Positions 56,477 through 64,000 of a stretch of 64,000 bases of DNA are shown here, in pieces. Source of the stretch: Tubulanus polymorphus (lineage: Eukaryota; Nemertea; Palaeonemertea; Tubulaniformes; Tubulanidae); contig NC_134026.1 in the NCBI RefSeq assembly GCF_964204645.1, positions 17,936,650 to 18,000,649 on the forward strand, written 5' to 3'. The notes under the pieces are model-generated. The model worked only from the letters and a program-made list of their open reading frames with translations, had not been told where the DNA came from and did no database searches. The position numbers were made by a program, and so were the translations under genes. Every line of letters begins with the position of its first letter. Position 1 is the stretch's first letter.

Positions 56477-59400
56477 ATGATATGAACAGGAATTTATTAA
56501 CGCCCAGTGTGAGCCTAGGTGGGTGAATGGCTCCATGAGACAGGTGTCTATCTCTATTTTATTGAACTCTGAAATTAAAACAGATTTCTCATAGGCAAAA
56601 CCCTTGGCAAACATACCCCAGTTTTCAAGGTGAGCCACTTTGGCCATGGGCTATCTATTAACAATAACACAGGGTTGTGGAGAATATACGTAATAACATA
56701 CCTTCATTCTATACTCTGTCAACTTTATTTGCTCATGTAAATGCATAACTTTAACGCAGAGACGCATCAAACTTGGACAACATCGAACCATAGACGCAAT
56801 TTTCTACAAATATAGAAACACAAATATCAATCTTCTATCAAACCAATAATCTCTAAATAAACTATGATTGTCTTAACATATATAATGTTTCGAAACTGTT
56901 ATAGTAGATGCCTAAATATCCTGAATATCTCTTAACCCTGAATATCTCTTAAAAGAACAAATCTATTGAAATTCAATTTACTATAATTGCATCAACTTAA
57001 AACAAATTAAACATTACTCACAAATCGTTGAGCTACACCTAGAATGTTATCTCCAACATTTAACTTGATATTGATACTACACATCTTTGTTACACCATCT
57101 TGTGCAAAAATCCACGTCAGCACAAAAAGTAAACTATGACAATTGAAAATAAACTAAACTAGCTAGCACAACTGAGTCGTTCCGGGAACGACTTTTTTTA
57201 ATAGCACAATAATTTGAAATCAGTTTTAAACCTATGAAAGGTTGAACTATGTATGGATGCCACGTTTTAACATTGGTACAGTCATCAGTAACTATACTGA
57301 TCACAGCGTTTGTTTAGCCTCTTCTTGTGCATTACTGCTTTATGTAACACACTTCCTGATGGTATTGGCAACGTTTGTGCGTGGGGAAAAATGAACTCAA
57401 ATTACAACGAACACTAGAAATAGAATACAATATTTAATGTTTATTAAGACATGATAATTGATTATATAGCAATGATATATTACTGAACCAAAACTAACCC
57501 AAACCAAATTTCACCCAAGTTATACCAATTCCAATCCTATTATGAACCAAATACCAACTCAAAAATTAACCCAACTAGTTACAAAATATTAATTTTTATT
57601 GATGCATTATTTTCTGAATAATTTTATCTTAGAACAAATAAAATTTTGCATACTTGATACTCAACCGTGTCCAAATAGCAAATCGTGCTGTCAAACTCCA
57701 ATACGTTTTTTCTCGAATAATTTAGCAAACATCAAAGTTCTGTTATAAGCACCAACGCCAGAAAAATACACGAAAATTCGACAAACGAATAGTCTCTTGG
57801 TAGACGACGAATCACAACGATCACGAATCAGCCTACAGTTAATCAGAAATCGTATCTAACGTAATTATTTCTCCGCAACTATGACGATGAATGCGAAATT
57901 CCAATCACTTTTCCGAGCGGAATAAAATCTATAGAAATGGTACTATCTACACGAACATCGTGGAACGGTACGACGCAAAATCGAAGTTTAAATCTTCTTA
58001 TGAAACTGTTAGTATTATACAGTTGCGTCAAAGAAAAAGTTGCTATGCAATTCTGCTATGCAATTCAACTAGTAATTCAACGAGCAATTACTTCTCTACT
58101 TTATAATGATAAAAGTACCATATCCAACAATCCAACTTCACGACTGTGAATAAAGATCTGTTTAATAATCCATGACAGATCAAATTAAACTCGAAAAACA
58201 GCTATTAAATAACTATTAATCCTTTGAAAGGAAAAAAACTAAAAGCAAGGGAGCTGTTGGGCAACCCCTGGTGCTGTCTAAAAAATTCCAAATAAACTCT
58301 GGCTCACCCACCCCAACAGGATGTCACATGCCCTTGAAATTTGGAGCAATGTAGGTAGTACTCAGAAAGAGAGTAAAATAGTTCATGCTCAAGATGTTGA
58401 AATACATCTATACTATAAAGCAGAACGGACGCATTGTTTGGAAATTAATGCATGTATTGAAACGTCCTTTTACTGATGCTTTGAACCTGTTTTTCCCGTC
58501 GTCAAGTTGCATGTTTTAAACAGATTGGTGGTCCGAGGGAGTCACAAATTCATTTTAGAGCCGGGCTGAAATTCGGTTAAAAAAGATCTGTTCGCCATCT
58601 AACAGTGAAGTACCGTACTACACTTCTGTAGGAATACTTTAGTAATGTACTGACCGACATATGAGACACAACGCAGCATCATAACAGTATATGACACAGT
58701 TCTCTTAACGCCTCAGTTGTGGATTTAGGGTGTTTAAAACATTGGTTAAGACATTCATTCACATAATCTTCGGATCAAAATTAATATGAATGAATTAGCG
58801 ATATGTTCTGGCCGTGTTGCCCGCCCATATGCAGCGTCTCAGAATGGTTCTTAGAGGGGGGACAGGCCCATTGCGTAGTTATAGAATGGTTCCATACCAC
58901 AGACAGGTTACTGGCAAATAGGGAGGCCCAAACGCAGCCTCTCGGAATGGCTCTGGGGGCTGCGGATGCGTGCGTTGATGGTAAATTTTATAAAAGAGTG
59001 TTCAAATAGTACATACAGTTTTTGGGGAGGGGTAACAAATAATGTACCGGTAGTAACTTTGTACGGGGACGGGGGTCAAAATGTATCAAAATGTACATAG
59101 TTTTCTGACAGGCACTCTCTTGCAAAATGTATGTATATACGAGAGATATAAAAAAAAAATGTCAAACAGTGATACAAAATACAGAATCCTAATATCATCG
59201 TCGAGCGACTACCTTGGTATTTTTCAATTAATGGCAGTCCCACAAGTTAAGCATGATATCATGCAATTCGTTGGTTGATTGGAAGGGCATTTTAAATGAA
59301 CGTACGGGTGGTGTGGTCAATATAGTAAGTGCTCGAACAAGAAAGAGGGGGCCTAAAAACCGCTGGAGCCGAGAATTTACGGTTAGTTATTTGACCAAAT

Positions 59401-59880
59401 GGTTTTGTACCACAGACAGGTCAGACAGGGTAGGAGAGGTGTGGGGTTGGTTCCAAGAACTCATTTTGAAGCATTTAGGTTCAGTTCCCGCCAATGAGAA
59501 TGAATGTATTTCATAAGCAAAATGCAGGATGCAGGATTTATGCGCCGAGTTGGTGTGCTCACGACCAATACACACATGCGCTCAACGACAAAGACGGGTA
59601 TTCAGCTTGTATTAAATATACTACCAAGTGTAGATTTTTGTGATGAAAAGTAACTAATTGGTAAGTCTTAGAAATCTATAAAAATCATTAATACCAAGAA
59701 TTAATGAAATGTACTGAAACAACAATATAGTACGATGCCTAAAGAGGATAATCAGCTGATACTGCAAAGCTGCATCCCAACCGTCGGATTCCCAGAATAC
59801 GGCAATAACTGGCCCAAAAAGAGAACAACAGTTTCCCACCCAAGATTATGAATACAAGGTTAGATACAAATCCCCGGAAA
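56477..59880. other. Unassigned stretch
   Basis: No recognised gene. 56618-56646 resembles the right end of the insert at 17256-17287. A perfect 9-bp-stem hairpin followed by T7 lies at 57174-57198. Words accacagacaggt recur at 58898 and 59410. Short ORFs near 57.9 and 58.8-59.5 kb carry no recognised domain. Confidence 0.4.
57174..57198 (+). other. Hairpin followed by T run
   Basis: agtcgttcc gg gaacgact followed by ttttttt. Could be a Pol III stop, a Helitron-type 3' hairpin or chance. Confidence 0.4.
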
Positions 59881-59887
59881 ATATCCT

Positions 59888-61445
59888 AGTAGTTTTCTAA
59901 AATTTTAAGAGGCATGGTAGGATTGAGTTGGGGCGATAATTTGTGAAACTTGCCTTACCCCCAGTTTTATAAATTGGACAAACCTGAGCAATTCTGAGAG
60001 CACTAGGAAAAACGCCAGATACCAAACTAAGATAAAAGATGTATACTAAGGGATTAGAGATAAGATGGATGACCTCCTTTGATATTTTCTGACTAACATT
60101 ATCGACTCCAGAATTATTCTTTGATTTAAAAAGTTTAACAATATTTTCTATTTCTAATTTAGTCACTGGAGCAAGGAAAAATTGTGTCTTCAACTCTGTT
60201 TATTAGATAACTCTTGTAATCTTTGTTTCTGGAATTTTATCAGCTAGTTTTGGACCGATAAAAAAGTCATTAAAATTATTAGCTATATCGAGGGGTCGGT
60301 AATGAATTGATCATTATGTCTGAACTTTTCAGGAAAATCTGACGCTTTTCTTTTATGTAATATAGAATTGATTAATCCCCAGGTCTGCTTGGAATTAGTC
60401 CCTATAGTTTCAAACTTTTGCATGTAAAAATCTTTTTTAGCCACACATATACATTTTGTGAAAACAGTTTCTGTATTTACTAAACACTGATTTTGATTCA
60501 GCTGACCTCTTCTTAAGATACTCTGTATAGAGCTTCTCCTCATGTTTCAGTGAAATTAATAGACCTCTTGTCATCCAAGGGTTTAGCTTATCTTTTAATC
60601 GAATCCATTTCCTTTGTGGTAATGGGAATGAGTTGTCATAGTATTTAGTAAATAAGGTAATAGATGTTTTGTACGCCAGTTCGGCATTGGTGCTATTATA
60701 TACATCATTCCATTTTTCGGCCATTTAATACTTTTTGAAATCCGCATGTTGCGTTCATCAACTTGTCTATAATTTACATGATGTGGAGTTTTTTTTGAGT
60801 TGGACTTAGTCATTACTATGCCCGATTTGATGTAATACTCTTCATTACAACTTGTGAAAATTATATCTAGAAGAGACTCCGATTTATCAGTAATGCGTGT
60901 AGGTTTGTTAATTAAAGGGGCAAAGGAATTGCAACTCAAGGTTTCAACAAAATTTGCCGTTTGAAGGTTGCGATCCTCATTAAGTATGTTGATATTGAAA
61001 TCTCCCATAAGAAAAGCCTTAGAATGACAAGATATCTTATCAAATATTTTCGAGAAATCACTAATAACTTCACTGACCTTGAGTTGAGAGGTCTGTAAAA
61101 TATACCAATAAGAATCTTTTCCGGAAAGCTCCTTAGATTAATTTCAATGAACATAAATTCAACTGAATTGATAATGGGTATATCGAGGTCAGTCCTATAA
61201 TTCTGTAATTTATAGAATTTTTACATAAAAGGCTATTCCACCACCTCTAGAGTGATCTCTGCATTTGAAAATTGAATTATATCCTGGAATTGGCTAAAAG
61301 GTCTATTATCCATGCTTGTTCTCGCCCAAGTCTCTGTGACGCCTATGACGTCAAATTTACATGCAGTAGAATCTAAAGTTAAAAGTAGATTATCAAAATT
61401 TTTGTTCAGACTCCTGAAGTTTACATGAAAAAGGCCAAAACTGGA
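59888..61445 (-). pseudogene. LINE ORF2: endonuclease and start of RT (CR1-like), broken
   Basis: Minus strand, N to C: HVNFRSLNKNFDNLLLTLDS and DVIGVTETW (about 61330-61440), RDHSRGGGIAFYVK, FYRPLNS, MGDFNINIL (61008 down; apurinic-endonuclease-type GDFN), NKPTRITDKSESLLDIIFTS; then the linker (RKWIRLKDKLNPWMTRGL, KQTWGLINSIL), and SKNNSGVDNVSQKISKE, CPIYKTGG, NYRPNSILPC of RT block 1. The sequence then ends at about 59890 before the catalytic YADD region, so the 3' half is lost. Multiple stops and shifts. Endonuclease-type non-LTR element; CR1/L2/jockey group by these motifs. Confidence 0.75.
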
Positions 61446-61781
61446 GTACTAAGTCGTTACTGTTATAATATAACAGTCACGCTGTATGCTGTTAAATTCC
61501 ATCATATTAGCAAGCAGAAGGAATTATAATGTCCCATTGATATAACGTTACATGAACACAGTGTATAAATAATGACAAAGTGTGGCAAGTATATATAAAA
61601 TTAAGATGAAAAGCGAGCATGCCGAGGTAAACCTATAACAGATTATGTAATCCGCGCGTAGTCATCGTCACTGGAGCAGAGAGAATTATAGAATTACAGA
61701 CATGACTTTACATTAATAAGTAAACAAAAGTAGAAATAAGCACAGTACAGTAAATTTGAAAATTACTTAACTGTTTTTATA

Positions 61782-62825
61782 TTAGAATTCATAAAGTTTA
61801 ATTGGCAGTTTCTTACCGTCTTTGTTAAGAGCATAAATTTTGCCATTGATCGTCCACATTTTGAGGAAATCCCTCTTTCTTCTAACAGTAGCCATAAAAG
61901 TGACAATTTCAGGCAACAAATCTTCTTTCACGAATATTCTTTTCCCTTTCAAGTGTTTTTTATTGAAAAATATCCTGTTACGAACATGGTGGTCTTTGAA
62001 GCGAACAATTATTGGATTCGGGAGGTACTCTCCATCCTCGTCGACGCTGGGTACTTTTGGCTTTATCCTTTGACAAACGGATATCGTTCAGCATAAGGTT
62101 ATCAAAAATTTCTTCTGGCATATTTGATTTTAGATTATCGATAACGATTTGCGCACAGTTTTCTACGGCCTGTTCCTTTATTCCGAAAACACGAATATTA
62201 TTACGGCGGGAATATTGTTCATTTTCAACTGTTTTCCGCTTGATAGATATAAGGTCCTGTTTCAAACATTTTAACTCAAGTTTTTGCTCGTCAACTTTCA
62301 AATTAAGATCTTTTAGTTCTTTCTTTAGATTATCATTTTCCCGTTCGAGATCGTTAAGGCAGCATTCATATCGTTCTAGTGTTTTTTCTACGCGTTGGTA
62401 ATGCGATTCTAATTTTCGGTCCATAGTCTCCTCCAGAGAGAGCTTAAATTTTTCAAGACTCGTTTGTTACCATGGACTTTTGAATCATAACTAGAGTTTC
62501 AAGAATAGCAGAGGAGGAGGCACTTTTTGGATAATCAGTGTAAACAAAATTGCTGTCATTATCCGTGTTTACAATAGCATCGACATTCGTATTGTTAATT
62601 GAGGTATCGCCATCAGAGGATGATACAGGAGCCTGTTTGCGTTTTTTCTTTTGCGGGCGTTTAGCAGATTTGTCAGCAGATAGGGAAGCAGACGGGGCGG
62701 TTTCATCAGTTTTGTCCGTAGCATCAATACTTCCATAATCCATAAAAAAACTCGTTTTCAGTTGATTTATTTGCAAGGTCACGACCCTGTGGTTTATCTT
62801 GCTCTGTTGTACTTTGATCAGCCAT
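61782..62825 (-). pseudogene. LINE ORF1: coiled coil plus RRM-like RNA-binding protein, broken
   Basis: ATG at 62825 in good context (accatggct), reading MADQSTTEQDKPQGRDLANK. Frames then shift in a T-run near 62747, near 62455 and near 62045. Parts in order: low-complexity basic/Ser region (SAKRPQKKKRKQ), coiled coil (about 62424-62240, ERENDNLKKELKDLNLKV), then the motif EQYSRRNNIRVFGI that opens the RRM-like domain of L1/CR1-type ORF1 proteins, and a C-terminal part NPIIVRFKDHHVRNRIFF ... KLPIKLYEF with TAA at 61782. Same strand and order as ORF2, about 340 bp away. RNP-forming role is known for the family. Confidence 0.75.
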
Positions 62826-63421
62826 GGTTGTTAAGATCACAGATTATCGTCGGATTACGCTGTAGAGATTGTAGAGTGACAAGCGTGAGTACAGTTTTAT
62901 TCAGATAGATTTGACACCACCGTATACGCGTAGAAACATTATAGTGACCTTGGAATTGCAGGTAGAAATTCGAGACGATTCACAATTTATGATTTACGAA
63001 AGTTTAAACAATTCCTCTTAATCTTATCCCAGATTTTTCTTTATTTCTCTTATAACATTTCAATATCCGGAGTTACTACGAGAAACTCAATTTCAGCAAA
63101 AAAGACAACTTTGTAACTGCCATTCATAATCACTGTGCTGTCTACTTCAACTTAATCAGTTAATTCGACATACCCTAATTGATCATGGTGATCTATCCAG
63201 CCGGCGAACTGAAATTTGTGATGATCAGTATAGCGTATATCCAAGATTTTACACAGCCATGATGGTAGAAAGCTATATTATTCCCAGAGCTCGTTAGAAC
63301 GTGAACTGGCTACGTCGGGCATGTTTTTTTATCGTGACACAATTTCAGGTTGGCAATCATTTTGAGATCTGCTATTGACCAGAATGAAGCAATTTTGATT
63401 TTGACCGTGATCCTGGTCCAC
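62826..63421. other. Probable LINE 5' flank and unassigned sequence
   Basis: No ORF or repeat recognised. Confidence 0.4.
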
Positions 63422-63887
63422 AGCCAAGAATTCCATATCCACCACAACTGGCGAATAGAAAGATAGTGATGTTGAGTACAAATAAACATAATTAATGTAT
63501 TTTAGGATTCTAGGACAACTGCCCCCCGGACAATTGCCCCCAGGCAATTGCCCCCTAGGAATAATTTGTATATAATTGAATATAGATATAGATTTATAAG
63601 ATATAGAATATTACTGATGTTGTGTGCAGATCAAAAACTTTAACTCAGTCCTTGAGCCAAGAATTCCATATCCACCACAACTGGCGAATAGAAAGATAGT
63701 GATGTTGAGTACAAATAAACATAATTAATGTATTTTAGGATTCTAGGACAACTGCCCCCCGGACAATTGCCCCCAGGCAATTGCCCCCTAGGAATAATTT
63801 GTATATAATTGAATATAGATATAGATTTATAAGATATAGAATATTACTGATGTTGTGTGCAGATCAAAAACTTTAACTCAGTCCTTG
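63422..63887 (+). repeat. 233-bp tandem duplication
   Basis: Two apparently identical copies (63422-63654, 63655-63887) starting agccaagaattccatatcc. Each contains three caattgccccc-type words (aactgccccccggacaattg). Confidence 0.9.
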
Positions 63888-63889
63888 AA

Positions 63890-64000
63890 ATAGGGCAGAA
63901 ACCCTATTGGATTCCTGCTGATTATTATTTTAACATATTTTCCACTGAGTTTCGTCACAAAAAAATCATCTATTAGATTTGACTACTAACAACTTTGAAA
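63890..64000 (+). repeat. Hairpin-repeat family, degraded copy 3
   Basis: atagggcagaaaccctattg, then ctgattattattttaacat and ttttccac, following the order of the copies at 39148 and 51719 but with a shortened hairpin. Continues past the window end. Confidence 0.5.

Noticed and set aside
57891-58149. Overlapping 70-codon plus-strand ORFs
   Set aside because: AT-rich, mutually overlapping in two frames, no motif or splice sites.

Overview
The window is eukaryotic nuclear DNA: AT-rich, with GT..AG introns, AATAAA poly(A) signals and almost nothing but repeats and decayed mobile elements. Frequent AGGCCT-centred words (gtaggccta), a BEL/Pao retrotransposon, CR1-like LINE remains, PIF/Harbinger and CACTA transposase remains and a zinc-finger/tyrosine-recombinase-like family suggest a marine invertebrate (mollusc, other lophotrochozoan or invertebrate deuterostome). 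I cannot fix the phylum from sequence alone. No conserved housekeeping gene, rRNA or intact tRNA was recognised.

Layout. 1-5.5 kb: mostly non-coding, with one weak first-exon candidate, one dispersed repeat and a 22-bp minisatellite built on tacacgtgta. 5.59-19.77 kb: a head-to-tail array of ~2.16-kb units, each carrying on the minus strand one decayed, intron-containing copy of a zinc-finger plus tyrosine-recombinase-like gene. Two copies are split by unrelated DNA. The first insert (10.31-12.32 kb) is a 2.0-kb GC-rich, intronless, densely coding virus-like block flanked by a 98-bp direct duplication of host sequence. The second (15.57-17.29 kb) carries an E2F-type promoter, a short first exon with a splice donor, and a Harbinger-type MITE. 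19.77-21.92 kb: a transposon with perfect 32-bp terminal inverted repeats and two small, convergent, intron-containing genes but no recognisable transposase. 22.01-28.39 kb: a complete but multiply broken BEL/Pao element with nearly identical 194-bp LTRs and a GTCTT target duplication. 28.5-30.9 kb: one more, diverged, array unit.

31.2-32.2 kb: the best host-like gene candidate, a two-exon C2H2 zinc-finger gene on the minus strand with a CRE and a YY1-like site upstream and poly(A) signals downstream. 32.4-39.1 kb: remnants of a LINE reverse transcriptase, two HARBI1-like transposases, a MADF/BESS-like fragment and an uncharacterised invertebrate multicopy family. 39.1-44.2 kb: strongly self-complementary DNA: hairpin repeats, about 50 units of a 31-bp minisatellite whose unit holds ttgtcgc..gcgacaa, and three copies of a 412-bp foldback element. 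44.2-46.4 kb: LINE RT, a second piece of the uncharacterised family, and a CACTA (Transposase_21/DUF4218-type) pseudogene. 46.4-59.9 kb: mostly unassigned, with Penelope/hammerhead-like motifs, a 723-bp element with long inverted repeats inside a tandem repeat, and a tRNA-like promoter pair. 59.9-62.8 kb: a broken LINE with ORF1 (coiled coil plus RRM-like) and ORF2 (endonuclease plus start of RT). 63.4-63.9 kb: a 233-bp tandem duplication.

The genes do not form a pathway; the window reads as a nest of successive insertions. Most likely intact genes are the zinc-finger gene at 31.2-32.1 kb and the two small transposon genes at 20.5-21.3 kb. The most unusual item is the foreign coding block at 10.31-12.32 kb.
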